64,000 nt of DNA from Halobacillus ihumii. GTDB lineage: Bacteria; Bacillota; Bacilli; Bacillales; Halobacillaceae. Below are positions 1 to 8,619 of the stretch, piece by piece. The stretch lies in assembly GCF_902726645.1 (NCBI RefSeq), contig NZ_CACVAO010000001.1, forward strand, positions 62,001 through 126,000, read 5' to 3'. The translations under genes and the position numbers were made by a program. Position 1 is the first letter of the stretch, and each line of letters opens with the position of its first letter. A model generated the notes under the pieces. It was given only the letters and a program-made list of their open reading frames with translations, was not told the origin of the DNA and did no database searches.

Positions 1-825
1 ATGTGAATCAGCTTTATCACTTCTTACTTCTGTACGAATCATACCGTGCGTCTGATCCAGCAGTTCATTGACCTGCTGTTTTTCAATCGGCTTCGTAAAG
101 CTTGGCCATCCGCAGCCTGCATCATATTTATCTTTTGAACTAAATAAAGGCTCTCCAGATACAATATCAACATAAATTCCTTCACGTTCATTATCATTGT
201 ATTCATTCTGAAACGGGCGTTCTGTAGCATTTTCCTGAGTCACTGCAAATTGAACATCCGTCAATCGACTTTTTAATTCTGCTGGATTCTTCTTGTAGCT
301 CCAATGATCTTTAATAAAGTCAGCTCTGCCGGACCCCTTTTTATAACGTTTATAATGATAGGAGTTTTTCCGGTGATAATCCTGATGTTTATCTTCTGCC
401 GGGTAGAATGTGGCCGCTGGTATTATCTCTGTCACGATTGGCTTGTTAAACTTCCCTGACTCCTCTAGACGTGCCTTGCTTGCTTCAGCGATTTGTTTTT
501 GAGCGTCATTATGATAATAAATGGCTGTAGTATACGAATATCCTCTATCAGCAAATTGGCCAGCTTCATCTGTCGGATCAATTTGCTGCCAGAAAATTTC
601 CAGCAGGCGTTCGTAAGAAAATACCTCAGGGTTGTACACAATTTGCACAGCCTCGCGATGACCGGTCGATTCGGTAATGACTGACATATATGTTGGATTC
701 TCCGTGCGTCCCCCTGTATAACCAGAAGTGACAGACTCAATGCCAGGACGTTCCTCAAAGGGTTCCACCATACACCAGAAACATCCTCCAGCAAATGTTG
801 CTTTTTGTAGTTGTTGTTTCATCAT
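1..825 (-). CDS. msrAB: Bifunctional peptide methionine sulfoxide reductase MsrA-MsrB (C-terminus cut by window edge)
   Basis: Repairs oxidised methionine: the MsrA half reduces the S-sulfoxide and the MsrB half the R-sulfoxide. Translation from the ATG at 825 gives 275 codons open to base 1, so the end lies outside the window. The MsrA active-site motif GCFWC is at residues 14-18 (nucleophile Cys15). The MsrB domain begins near residue 175 and shows ENATERPF, then GCGWPSF with the zinc-type Cys238; the catalytic MsrB cysteine would lie past the edge. An AAGGAGG ribosome site sits just before the start. MsrA-MsrB fusions are common in Firmicutes. Certain for MsrA; strong for MsrB. Confidence 0.95.
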   Translation of the reverse strand, partial: MMKQQLQKATFAGGCFWCMVEPFEERPGIESVTSGYTGGRTENPTYMSVITESTGHREAVQIVYNPEVFSYERLLEIFWQQIDPTDEAGQFADRGYSYTTAIYYHNDAQKQIAEASKARLEESGKFNKPIVTEIIPAATFYPAEDKHQDYHRKNSYHYKRYKKGSGRADFIKDHWSYKKNPAELKSRLTDVQFAVTQENATERPFQNEYNDNEREGIYVDIVSGEPLFSSKDKYDAGCGWPSFTKPIEKQQVNELLDQTHGMIRTEVRSDKADSH

Positions 826-896
826 CCAACCTCCTTCAAGAATTTTTCAGGTTTCTTCTATTTTTTCTAATTCCACAAAAAAAATCAAGAAACATG

Positions 897-928
897 CCCA
901 GCCGTTTAAATATATAACTTAGGCTGGG
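897..928 (-). terminator. Hairpin at the end of the yqfQ-like gene
   Basis: Perfect 7-bp stem CCCAGCC/GGCTGGG (897-903 with 922-928) that encloses the stop codon of the gene at 906. On the minus strand the stem is followed by a T-rich stretch that is not a tight run, so this is a likely but not ideal terminator. Confidence 0.55.
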
Positions 929-1388
929 ATGTTCCTTGTCGTTTTTTTACTTCTTTCTTTTCTTGATCTACGCTTTCGCTTTCATTTTTACTTTTACTGG
1001 CTAAATTTTCGCTGTCTTCTTTATCGTTCGTTTCCTCATCAGATTCATTCATTAACTTCATCATATTTATCATAGCTGGGATGTTTTTAACCATCGGTCC
1101 GTATTGCTGTACCATAGGGGCTGCTGACTGCACGGCCTTTAAAGCTCCTTGTAGATGCCCAAGCCAGTTGCCACCGCCAGCTGCTGTCTGCGCCGCAGCG
1201 GTTGGTGGAAATGCATTCATGAATGAACCGCCGCCAAACCTTGCTGCATCGCCATATGACCTTGCACCGCCACGATTCAAAAAGGGAGCAAGAAATTTCT
1301 GTATACCCTGAGGTTGCTGATAGCCAGGGTTATATCCTCTTCCCCAGCCCATTGGACCTTGAGGCGGCGGTGGATTTCTATAAAACAT
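906..1388 (-). CDS. yqfQ: YqfQ/VrrA-like low-complexity protein
   Basis: A 160-residue protein of unknown function. The N-terminal 30 residues are rich in Pro, Gly and Gln (PPPPQGPMGWGRGYN), followed by a Gly/Ala-rich part, a more ordered segment (MVQQYGPMVKNIPAMINMMK) and a Glu/Lys/Ser-rich tail from about residue 110. This layout matches the YqfQ (VrrA) family of Bacillus, known for a repeat-variable N-terminus. The ATG at 1388 is preferred to an upstream one at 1418 because GGAGGGG precedes it at good spacing. It stands alone between msrAB and ung. Family assignment is by recognition only. Confidence 0.65.
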   Translation of the reverse strand: MFYRNPPPPQGPMGWGRGYNPGYQQPQGIQKFLAPFLNRGGARSYGDAARFGGGSFMNAFPPTAAAQTAAGGGNWLGHLQGALKAVQSAAPMVQQYGPMVKNIPAMINMMKLMNESDEETNDKEDSENLASKSKNESESVDQEKKEVKKRQGTSQPKLYI

Positions 1389-1450
1389 ACTGGACCCCTC
1401 CGTCACTTGTTTTAACATAGCCTATGCGCAATGCCGCGCAGCTGAGTGGG

Positions 1451-2137
1451 CTAATTAATAACCTCTTGTTCCTCTGGAACCCAGTTAATAGGCTCTTCCC
1501 CAATAGATTGGAGAAATCGGTTCGTCCTTGAAAACGGTTGGCTGCCAAAGAATCCCCGATGTGCGGATAAAGGACTCGGATGAACAGATTCAATGACTGC
1601 ATGTTTGCCGCGATCCACAGAGCTGGCTTTTTCTCTCGCATGGTTTCCCCATAAAATAAACACTACAGGCTGATCCCTCTCGTTTAACGCTTCGATAACG
1701 CGGTCGGTAAACCTTTCCCATCCGATTCCTTTATGGGAATGGGCCTGATGAGCTCGGACGGTAAGAACAGTGTTTAAGAGCAGCACACCTTGTTCAGCCC
1801 AACCTTCTAAATTACCGTGGTTAGGTGGTCTCACCCCGAGATCATTCGCTAATTCCTTATAGATATTGCGCAGTGATGGCGGAACCGTCATACCTTCCTT
1901 AACAGAGAAGCTGAATCCATGTGCCTGCTCTACTCCATGGTAAGGATCTTGTCCAATAATAACTACCTTTGTATCTTCAAAAGAAGTTTTATGAAAGGCA
2001 GCATAAATATCATTCATGTGGGGAAATACTTTATGTGTTCCATACTCCATTTTCAAACGTTCTCTCAATTTTAAATAATATGGCTTGCGAAGCTCCTCTT
2101 CAAGGATTGCAGCCCAATCGTTCTGAAAGATTCTCAT
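1451..2137 (-). CDS. ung: Uracil-DNA glycosylase, family 1
   Basis: Removes uracil from DNA as the first step of base excision repair. At 228 residues it has the family's usual length. The water-activating motif GQDPYHG is at residues 62-68 (Asp64) and the second motif HPSPLSAHRGFFG starts at His186. The open frame reaches up to 2275, but the ATG at 2137 has AAAGGG at proper spacing and matches the usual N-terminus; the longer version would overlap the upstream gene. Both catalytic motifs are intact, so the enzyme should be active. Confidence 0.96.
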   Translation of the reverse strand: MRIFQNDWAAILEEELRKPYYLKLRERLKMEYGTHKVFPHMNDIYAAFHKTSFEDTKVVIIGQDPYHGVEQAHGFSFSVKEGMTVPPSLRNIYKELANDLGVRPPNHGNLEGWAEQGVLLLNTVLTVRAHQAHSHKGIGWERFTDRVIEALNERDQPVVFILWGNHAREKASSVDRGKHAVIESVHPSPLSAHRGFFGSQPFSRTNRFLQSIGEEPINWVPEEQEVIN

Positions 2138-2235
2138 GCTCATCCCTTTCTTTATCACGATTATTTCATGCCTGTGTTTTAAATATTTCCCGGGCAAGCG
2201 CAGGAAGTGACAAACGCCGAATTCATCATCCTTGA

Positions 2236-2484
2236 TCAGTTGACGGAATAGAGTGAAATTAATCGGTATTTGCAAATCGTTGTATTGTTTTTTAAAATAA
2301 GTTCTTCAATAATACCTGTACCGATTTGGTCCGCTTTAATATTTCTTCTAACTTCCAGCTTTTCATTCATGGGAAATAGTTTGTAGCCGTCAAAGACGAT
2401 CTGAAACAAATTATCATCTGCGTGAACCCTTTGTTCTTTCCCATCAGTAATTAATGACCATTCCATGGATAGTGGTGTAGACAT
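2236..2484 (-). CDS. Small conserved Bacillaceae protein, DUF2584-like
   Basis: An 82-residue soluble protein with no known function. The features GKEQRV near residue 16, DGYKLFPM near 32 and a closing YRLISLYS resemble the DUF2584 family as remembered from Bacillus genomes. No membrane segment, signal peptide or catalytic motif is visible. It lies 98 bp upstream of ung and 40 bp downstream of sbcC on the same strand, so it may share a transcript with the sbc genes; the neighbourhood gives no firm hint of its job. Confidence 0.6.
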   Translation of the reverse strand: MSTPLSMEWSLITDGKEQRVHADDNLFQIVFDGYKLFPMNEKLEVRRNIKADQIGTGIIEELILKNNTTICKYRLISLYSVN

Positions 2485-2524
2485 AAAGCACCCTCCCCTA
2501 TTTAATTTTCGCGCATCTTAAACC

Positions 2525-5500
2525 CTATTGAAACGTAAACTCAACGGTGGACCCTTCCTGAGTCGAATGGATATGAAGTTTAGCCGGAATCTCCTCTTTC
2601 AGCTGGGATACGTGAGAAATAATCCCGAGCATCCGGTTGCCATCTTGTAATCCTCTTAAACAATCAATCGCCTGTTCAAGAGACAATTCATCTAATGTAC
2701 CAAACCCTTCATCGATAAAGAGCGTATCAAGTTGGACTCCGCCTGCATGCGACTGAACCACATCGGCCATACCAAGGGCTAAACTTAAACTTGCTTTAAA
2801 CCCTTCTCCCCCTGATAATGTCCTCACTGAACGCTGCTGCCCGGTATGGTGATCAATCACTTCTAAATCCAATCCACTTTGAGCCCCTTTTTTGGCAATT
2901 TCCTGGCTTCTAACCAATTGATAACGATGATCTGTCATTTGATCTAGACGAATATTAGCCTGAATTAAAATTTCATCCAGGTAAGAAGCAAGCACATATC
3001 GTTCTAAAGAAAGGCGTAACGGATTGTTTCCTTTGGCCAGATTGGCCAGTTCTGCTAGATCATAGTATTGTTTAGCTTTATCTCGTTGTTGTTCGAGTAA
3101 TGATTTCATGGTGTACTGAGCATCTTTATTTTGATTATAATTGATTTCTAATTCATTGATTTCTCGTTGTTTAACTTGAACTTGTTGCTTCTTATACTGC
3201 CATTTTTGTTCTAACTCATCAAGCTTAGGTCTCTCTTGATCAGTCAAGCGTGAAGATACTTCTTTATTTCTTTCTAGAACTACAGCCTTCCGTTCTTGAT
3301 ACTCCTTTAGCTTTTTGTTAAGAGAACGAACTTCATCTTTAGGTAATAAGGCATGTTGGTACTGCTCAACTGAATGAAATTCAAATTGGTCAAGCGTTTG
3401 ATTGAATTCCTTTTCTTTATCCGAAAGAACAGATTCTGCTTTTTGGAGGAACTGTTGAACCTGAGATTCCTGTGTTGCAGCTTCCTTAAACATTTGATCA
3501 ACTTTATTAAAATGCTCATGGATCATTTCCCATTCCTGCAAAGCCTCACGGTATTGTTTTTCATAAGCAGCCACGAGCTTATTCATTTGTTCGCGGTCTG
3601 TTGTTTCAAATGAATAAGCTTGTTTCACTTCCTCTCTTCGGGTTGAATAATGAATCCTTTCCTGCTGGAGAAAGTGATATTGCTGAGTATGCTCGTCTTC
3701 CGCTTTTACCACTTGTTCAAGTTTTTCCTCAAGCTGGGTTAGTTGTTTCGCCGCTTCTTGAATTGTAACTAGCTGTTGGTCTAGTTCATGAAACTTGTGT
3801 TCTTTTGATTTCAACTGCTCGCAGACTTCAATATAGTAGTTGTCCAATGCTTCCTGGGATCGATCGGCTAGTTGGTCGTCAAATGTTGTGATTAAGTTAT
3901 CGACAAGCTGCTTTTGGGATTCTCCCTCTGCCTTGATTGTTAATAACTGTTCCTGATGCTTTTGAAAAATTTGATCTTGCTCATCAAACGTCTCTTTTAG
4001 TACATCTATTTCCCCAGCACTTAGAACTCCTGGTGGTTTAGCTGCTAGAGAAGGATGTTCATCGGATCCACACACAGGACAAGCTACACGGTCTTGCAAA
4101 TCACTCGCCAGATGATAGGCATGATGCTGTTTCAAATCCTCAATAGCAGCATCATATTTATCCTGAGCACTTTTGCGTTTCGCTTTATTTTCATTAAACG
4201 TTTGCACTAGAGATTGATAGCGTGATCGCAAGTCAAGCAGCTTTTTCCATTCCTTTTTGAGTGAAGACACATCTTCTTTCCGTCGCTTCAAGGCTTCGAG
4301 TTGTTCTTTATGATGATACCGCTCAGCAGTAATCTCCCTCTCAGAAGCAGCTTTTTCCGCAAAATTCTGTTTTTGCTTAAGGGAAACTTCTTTACTCTCT
4401 TTTAATTCCTTCAACCTGTTTTCTTCCCTAGTTAAGTCTTCATCACATTTCTTCAGCTTGTCATCTAATATAAGAAGCTTATCTAAGTTTTCTCTCATGT
4501 GGCTGCTCTGCTTCCATTGCTCCTTTAACTGCTCGCGATAGGATTCGTTCTCCGCCGCTTGTTCATAACTTGCTGCCACTTCTTTTAGGCTTTGTTCAAT
4601 TTCAAGCTTTCTCTGCTTCTTATACTGCTGATCACGCTTAAGATCTGTTAACTCTTTCTGCCTATCCTTTACTTGACGTTCGTAAGGAAGAACTTCCAAC
4701 GCTTTCTCAGCAGCTGCTGCCTTTTGCTCTATATCTTGAAAATATTGATGTTGGTCAGCCAGCTCCGCCGCTTCTTTTTGCAACGCTTCTTGTTCTTTAA
4801 ATAATTCCTCTACTGTTTTCGCATCATAATATAATTCCTGAGCATGCTCGGTCTCTTTCATCAGCGACGTCAATTGCGATGTTTGTCCATTTTTATGCTG
4901 CAGCTGATTTGTCAAATGGTTGTTCAGTCTTTTAAGAATATGGTCGGGATCTTCAGCTTTCGTATCCGCAGGCTTCTCGTCCCCCCAGTTAATTCGATTG
5001 ACGGCTTGATCAATTTTCCATTGAAACTGTTCAATCTCCTCCTGCAAAGATCTTGAAGATTGCTTGAAATAATCTGTGAGTTCCTCATAAAAGTGCGTTC
5101 TGAAAATGCGCTGTAAAATCTCTTCCCGTTCTTTACTATTTTCAGAGATTAGCTTTCTGAATTCACCTTGGGGGATCATGATCATCTTTCTAAACTGTTC
5201 ATAGTCGAGACTAAGCAATTGTTCAATGTGATCATTGACTTCTTTAATCTTAGATGCAAGTAATTGGGCGCCTTGTGATTGAATCATATAAAGCTCTGCC
5301 CTTGTAGGCTCCTCTTTAAATCCTTCCCCACGCTCTTTCTTTTTCAATTGTTTCGGCATACGGACAATTCTGTATTCTTTTCCTCGTAACTGAAAATGGA
5401 AGTCAACAAATGTCGTTTCATCTGGTTCAGAAAAATGACTGCGTAACGTATCCTGGTCTCGATCAGTTCCACTGGCTCTGCCATATAGCGCAAAACACAT

Positions 5501-5641
5501 GGCATCGAAAATAGTAGTTTTACCTGCACCAGTAGGACCAGTAATTAAGAAAATAGATTCTTCTCCTAACTCTGTAAAATCAATGATTTGCCGAGTTTTA
5601 TAGGGACCAAAGGCATTCATTGTGAGAGACAATGCTTTCAT
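2525..5641 (-). CDS. sbcC: Nuclease complex ATPase subunit SbcC
   Basis: The large SMC/Rad50-like ATPase of the SbcCD nuclease, which opens and cuts hairpins and protein-blocked DNA ends. It has 1038 residues. Walker A (GPTGAGKTT) is at 35-43, long coiled coils rich in Glu, Gln and Lys flank the zinc hook CPVC (Cys521 and Cys524), and the signature TLSGGEGFKASL plus Walker B LDTLFIDEGFGTLDE lie near the C-terminus. The start is 3 bp past the sbcD stop, so the two are translationally linked. The length is typical of Bacillus SbcC (about 1130) or slightly shorter. Confidence 0.97.
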   Translation of the reverse strand: MKALSLTMNAFGPYKTRQIIDFTELGEESIFLITGPTGAGKTTIFDAMCFALYGRASGTDRDQDTLRSHFSEPDETTFVDFHFQLRGKEYRIVRMPKQLKKKERGEGFKEEPTRAELYMIQSQGAQLLASKIKEVNDHIEQLLSLDYEQFRKMIMIPQGEFRKLISENSKEREEILQRIFRTHFYEELTDYFKQSSRSLQEEIEQFQWKIDQAVNRINWGDEKPADTKAEDPDHILKRLNNHLTNQLQHKNGQTSQLTSLMKETEHAQELYYDAKTVEELFKEQEALQKEAAELADQHQYFQDIEQKAAAAEKALEVLPYERQVKDRQKELTDLKRDQQYKKQRKLEIEQSLKEVAASYEQAAENESYREQLKEQWKQSSHMRENLDKLLILDDKLKKCDEDLTREENRLKELKESKEVSLKQKQNFAEKAASEREITAERYHHKEQLEALKRRKEDVSSLKKEWKKLLDLRSRYQSLVQTFNENKAKRKSAQDKYDAAIEDLKQHHAYHLASDLQDRVACPVCGSDEHPSLAAKPPGVLSAGEIDVLKETFDEQDQIFQKHQEQLLTIKAEGESQKQLVDNLITTFDDQLADRSQEALDNYYIEVCEQLKSKEHKFHELDQQLVTIQEAAKQLTQLEEKLEQVVKAEDEHTQQYHFLQQERIHYSTRREEVKQAYSFETTDREQMNKLVAAYEKQYREALQEWEMIHEHFNKVDQMFKEAATQESQVQQFLQKAESVLSDKEKEFNQTLDQFEFHSVEQYQHALLPKDEVRSLNKKLKEYQERKAVVLERNKEVSSRLTDQERPKLDELEQKWQYKKQQVQVKQREINELEINYNQNKDAQYTMKSLLEQQRDKAKQYYDLAELANLAKGNNPLRLSLERYVLASYLDEILIQANIRLDQMTDHRYQLVRSQEIAKKGAQSGLDLEVIDHHTGQQRSVRTLSGGEGFKASLSLALGMADVVQSHAGGVQLDTLFIDEGFGTLDELSLEQAIDCLRGLQDGNRMLGIISHVSQLKEEIPAKLHIHSTQEGSTVEFTFQ

Positions 5642-5644
5642 TTC

Positions 5645-6799
5645 TTACTGCCCCCTTTCTTGATGTTTTAACGTTTCGATTGAATCTTCCACAAGCTTTT
5701 TACGGTGATCAGAAATTGGTTCCTCCTTGATTTCTTTATAAAAAGAGGCGAAAAGAGTTGCTGGAGACAAACGCTGGCGTTCTTTCATCTTCTGGATGTC
5801 CTCTGACTGTTTAGGCTGAGAGGAAAGTTTCCGCTCCAGGTGCAAGATATTAGGGTATAGCTTTCTCAGTTTCCCCATTGGATCAATCAGCTGGCCATCA
5901 TCAAGCAGACGAACATGTAAATAACTTTCAGGATGATCAGCGGCGTCTCCGCGCATCAGTTCGTCAAAATAGCCTTCAATTCGTTCGAAATCACGCATGG
6001 GACGAAGCGGTACTCTATCTATTTCAAGCTCTCCCTTTTCGTTGATATCAACAATCGTCACGGATTTATTGTGAGTCACTTCAGAAAAAGAGTATTTTAA
6101 AATGGATCCACTATAACGAATCTTTTCTGCGCCGACCCTTTGGGACTGATGTAAATGGCCCAAAGCCACGTATGTGAAAGGCTTAAACAGTTCTGTATCA
6201 ATGTATGGACTCCCGCCAATCATCGACAACCTTTCTTCCGATTCAGACTCCATACCACCCGCAAGAAATGCATGACCGATCCATATGTGGCGTTCATCCA
6301 TATCGTACTGCTCTGTAATATACTTAATTAGCTTTTCAGCTGCTTGTTGATGTGAACGCACTTCGTGATCATTAAATCTATAAGCCACTTCCGCTGGTTC
6401 CACATACGGGATGAGATGGAAGTGAATCGGACCCCCTCCATCATAAAGAGTCACGGCTTGATATTCCTTCGAAAGTTTAGTATCAAGGTAAAGTTGCTGT
6501 TTTCTAAACAGTTGTGATCCAAATTCGAGACGATCCGGACTATCGTGGTTACCAGAAATAGCAAGAACCGGGATGTTAAAATCATTAATAATTGTCGTTA
6601 ACGTATCATTTAATAGTTCGACAGCTTGCTTAGGCGGAATAGCACGATCGTATAAATCACCCGCGATGATGATCGCGTCAGGCTGTTGTTCTTCAACGAT
6701 TGTGAGGAATTGCTCCAAAATATAGCGCTGATCTTCCGTCATATACACATTATTAACGATTTTCCCTAAATGCCAATCTGCAGTATGTAAGATTTTCAA
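5645..6799 (-). CDS. sbcD: Nuclease subunit SbcD
   Basis: The Mre11-type metallophosphoesterase partner of SbcC. Motifs in order: HTADWHLGK near residues 5-13 (Asp8, His10), AGDLYDR, SGNHDS, and GHLHQSQR, all metal ligands of the fold. The frame is open to 6892, but I choose the TTG at 6799 (384 residues): it gives the family N-terminus (x-KILHTADWHLG), has GGGGTC before it, and a TATAAT at 6846-6851 places transcription start downstream of the longer start. The in-frame ATGs at 6820-6823 have no visible ribosome site. Start confidence is moderate; function is near certain. Confidence 0.95.
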   Translation of the reverse strand: MKILHTADWHLGKIVNNVYMTEDQRYILEQFLTIVEEQQPDAIIIAGDLYDRAIPPKQAVELLNDTLTTIINDFNIPVLAISGNHDSPDRLEFGSQLFRKQQLYLDTKLSKEYQAVTLYDGGGPIHFHLIPYVEPAEVAYRFNDHEVRSHQQAAEKLIKYITEQYDMDERHIWIGHAFLAGGMESESEERLSMIGGSPYIDTELFKPFTYVALGHLHQSQRVGAEKIRYSGSILKYSFSEVTHNKSVTIVDINEKGELEIDRVPLRPMRDFERIEGYFDELMRGDAADHPESYLHVRLLDDGQLIDPMGKLRKLYPNILHLERKLSSQPKQSEDIQKMKERQRLSPATLFASFYKEIKEEPISDHRKKLVEDSIETLKHQERGQ

Positions 6800-6845
6800 A
6801 AGGACCCCAACTTTCTTCATCATAACTTGATAGATCATAGCTTCT

Positions 6846-6874
6846 ATTATACTAGATACAGTCGAAGCTTGAAA
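6846..6874 (-). promoter_or_regulatory. Candidate promoter of sbcD-sbcC
   Basis: Perfect -10 TATAAT (reverse strand, 6846-6851) with a weak -35 TTTCAA-like hexamer 17 bp upstream. Its position supports the TTG start of sbcD, because the long frame would begin before the transcript does. Confidence 0.5.
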
Positions 6875-6880
6875 AAAATA

Positions 6881-6907
6881 AAAGATATCCACCGAAGGGA
6901 TATCTTT
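6881..6907 (-). terminator. Terminator of yozE
   Basis: Perfect stem AAAGATATCC/GGATATCTTT, followed on the minus strand by TTATTTTTTTC. It lies directly after the yozE stop and separates it from the sbcD promoter. Confidence 0.8.
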
Positions 6908-6913
6908 ATAATC

Positions 6914-7135
6914 TTATTCACTTTCTTCTAATTGATAGGCTTCGTATAAGCGGTCAAAAACGGCTAAAGCGTTTGTAAACGGAATATTCCACTCTAAATA
7001 GCTGCTTAATTCATGGTACGAAGTAGCCTGTTTAGGAAAACTGTGATCTTTAAACATCCAATCAGCAAGCTGTTTTTCATCGTCTGCCTGCTTGTTCCCG
7101 CGATAACGCATCATATAATGGTAAAATGATCGCAT
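6914..7135 (-). CDS. yozE: YozE family protein (UPF0346)
   Basis: A 73-residue soluble helical protein. The opening MRSFYHYMMRYRG and the central DHSFPKQATSYHELSSYLE match the YozE family (SAM-like helical fold) known across Bacilli; the molecular function is unknown. Start is the first ATG, preceded by a GGAGAGA ribosome site. It follows tatC by 66 bp on the same strand and ends at a clear terminator. Confidence 0.88.
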   Translation of the reverse strand: MRSFYHYMMRYRGNKQADDEKQLADWMFKDHSFPKQATSYHELSSYLEWNIPFTNALAVFDRLYEAYQLEESE

Positions 7136-7194
7136 ATTCTCTCTCCTTTATAATCATACTTCGAGCAAATAAATATAATTTCAAAGTAAAGACA

Positions 7195-7211
7195 GGAGGA
7201 ATTAATCCTCC
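7195..7211 (-). terminator. Short hairpin overlapping the tatC stop
   Basis: Stem GGAGGA/TCCTCC with a 5-base loop that contains the tatC stop codon. The following minus-strand sequence is only moderately T-rich (TGTCTTTACTTTG), so termination may be partial. Confidence 0.4.
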
Positions 7212-7954
7212 ATGAATTCCTGATGCGCCTTAAGTTTTTTTCTATAAACAACTCGAGATAATATAATGCTTATTTCATACAAAATAATCAAAGGAATCGC
7301 CACGACAATTTGCAGCACAAAATCAGGAGGCGTAATCATCGTCCCAATAATAACCAGAACAAAGTACGCATACTTTCTGATTTTTATAAGAAATTCTGGA
7401 TTGACGAGGCCTAGACTTGTTAAAAACATCACGACAATCGGAATTTCAAAGAGTAAGGCGAATGGAATAGTCACGCGAAAGACGAACTTAAAGTAACGTT
7501 CGACCGTAAACAATTCATTAAACATACCATCATTTAATGACAGTAAAAATGGCAAAATCAGTTGGACAAACACTGTATATCCAAAACTTAAACCAGCAAT
7601 AAACAGTAAGAAAACGGCAGGTATGTATGCTAAAGAAATCTTTCGCTCTTTAGGCGTAAGAGCTGGTTTTACGAATAACCAAAGCTGCAAACTGAGCATA
7701 GGTAATGTAGCAATTAACGCCACAAGGCTGGCCATAGAGAAAAAGATCCAAATAATTTCCCCAGGACTTGTCATGTTGAGTTCAAACGGAATATCTCGTT
7801 CAAAGAAACTGTAAATTTCCCTAACATAAATAAATCCTAAAATAAAAAAGAGAATAAACGTAGCCAATGTCCAAATAATTCGCTTCCGAAGTTCACTAAG
7901 ATGGTCGGTCACGTTCATCTCTATATCGTTATGATTATATTGTTCATCAGACAT
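7202..7954 (-). CDS. tatC: Twin-arginine translocase subunit TatC
   Basis: Multi-spanning receptor of the Tat pathway, which exports folded proteins with an SRRxFL signal. It has 250 residues with about six hydrophobic segments, opening with the family signature TDHLSELRKRI and showing the FxFEIPIV-type segment (ALLFEIPIVVMFLTSLG). The ATG at 7954 is chosen over an upstream ATG at 7990 because CTGGAGGTG precedes it. Together with the two TatA genes just upstream it forms a minimal TatA-TatC system. A likely client in this window is the Rieske protein QcrA, which carries SRRQFL. Confidence 0.96.
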   Translation of the reverse strand: MSDEQYNHNDIEMNVTDHLSELRKRIIWTLATFILFFILGFIYVREIYSFFERDIPFELNMTSPGEIIWIFFSMASLVALIATLPMLSLQLWLFVKPALTPKERKISLAYIPAVFLLFIAGLSFGYTVFVQLILPFLLSLNDGMFNELFTVERYFKFVFRVTIPFALLFEIPIVVMFLTSLGLVNPEFLIKIRKYAYFVLVIIGTMITPPDFVLQIVVAIPLIILYEISIILSRVVYRKKLKAHQEFMED

Positions 7955-7992
7955 TTTCTGCACCTCCAGGCGATCTAGAGCCTGACACAAAG

Positions 7993-8026
7993 AAGATGTA
8001 AGAGCTGAATTCCCCCCTTACATCTT
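7993..8026 (-). promoter_or_regulatory. Hairpin between tatA and tatC
   Basis: Perfect 9-bp stem AAGATGTAA/TTACATCTT with a 16-base loop, in the 82-bp gap between the second tatA and tatC. On the minus strand it is followed by CTTTGTG, a poor T tract. It could act as a partial terminator or RNA stability element giving more TatA than TatC; this is inference. Confidence 0.5.
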
Positions 8027-8036
8027 GCCGTGTTAT

Positions 8037-8222
8037 TTACTTATTTTTGTCCTCTTTTTTTGAATCCTGATCATCAGACATCATATCACCGGTAGCTTTC
8101 TTAAATTCTTTAAGAGAACTTCCAAATGCCTTTCCGATCTCAGGCAATTTGGATGGTCCGAAAATGACTAATGCAATAATTAAAATCAAAATCAGACCCG
8201 GCACACCAATATTAGATAACAT
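8037..8222 (-). CDS. tatA: Twin-arginine translocase subunit TatA (copy 2)
   Basis: A 61-residue pore-forming Tat subunit: one N-terminal membrane segment ([29 protein letters not shown] region, residues 6-34), the conserved FGPxKLPEIG hinge, an amphipathic helix, then a charged Asp/Lys tail. GGGAG precedes the ATG. It follows another TatA by 23 bp. The lack of a Glu in the membrane segment and the FGP motif favour TatA over TatB. Confidence 0.93.
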   Translation of the reverse strand: MLSNIGVPGLILILIIALVIFGPSKLPEIGKAFGSSLKEFKKATGDMMSDDQDSKKEDKNK

Positions 8223-8245
8223 CTAAATCACTCCCGGTATGGTAA

Positions 8246-8461
8246 TTAATTCTTTTTGTTGGAATCTTTATCATTAATCAACTGTTTAGCTTCAGAAAGC
8301 TCTTTCTGAGCATCACCCGATAAATCTCGGGCAGAATTTTTAAATTCCTTCAATGTTTGTCCTGTTGCTTTTCCGATCTCAGGCAATTTCTTCGGTCCAA
8401 AGACAACTAGTGCAACGAGTAAAATAAGTATTAATCCAGGAATTCCTATACTTGACAGCAT
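8246..8461 (-). CDS. tatA: Twin-arginine translocase subunit TatA (copy 1)
   Basis: A 71-residue TatA paralogue with the same build as the next gene: membrane segment, [14 protein letters not shown] hinge, amphipathic helix and a polar tail. A GTG at 8470 is also possible, but the ATG at 8461 lies about 10 bases after AAGGA and gives the normal MLSSIG N-terminus. The two copies are very alike over the first 45 residues and then diverge, which points to a tandem duplication. Confidence 0.93.
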   Translation of the reverse strand: MLSSIGIPGLILILLVALVVFGPKKLPEIGKATGQTLKEFKNSARDLSGDAQKELSEAKQLINDKDSNKKN

Positions 8462-8619
8462 GCCATTCACCGTCCTTGTAAAAAGAAGTAAATCTTTTCA
8501 GTAATTAAATTCTATTATGGTAATAAATTGCTAAGTATATCGCCAATTACAAACCTGCTATTTCTCTTAGAAAAAAGCTTGCCCTAATCATATCACGTTC
8601 TCGTTGAAATGTCTTTTAG

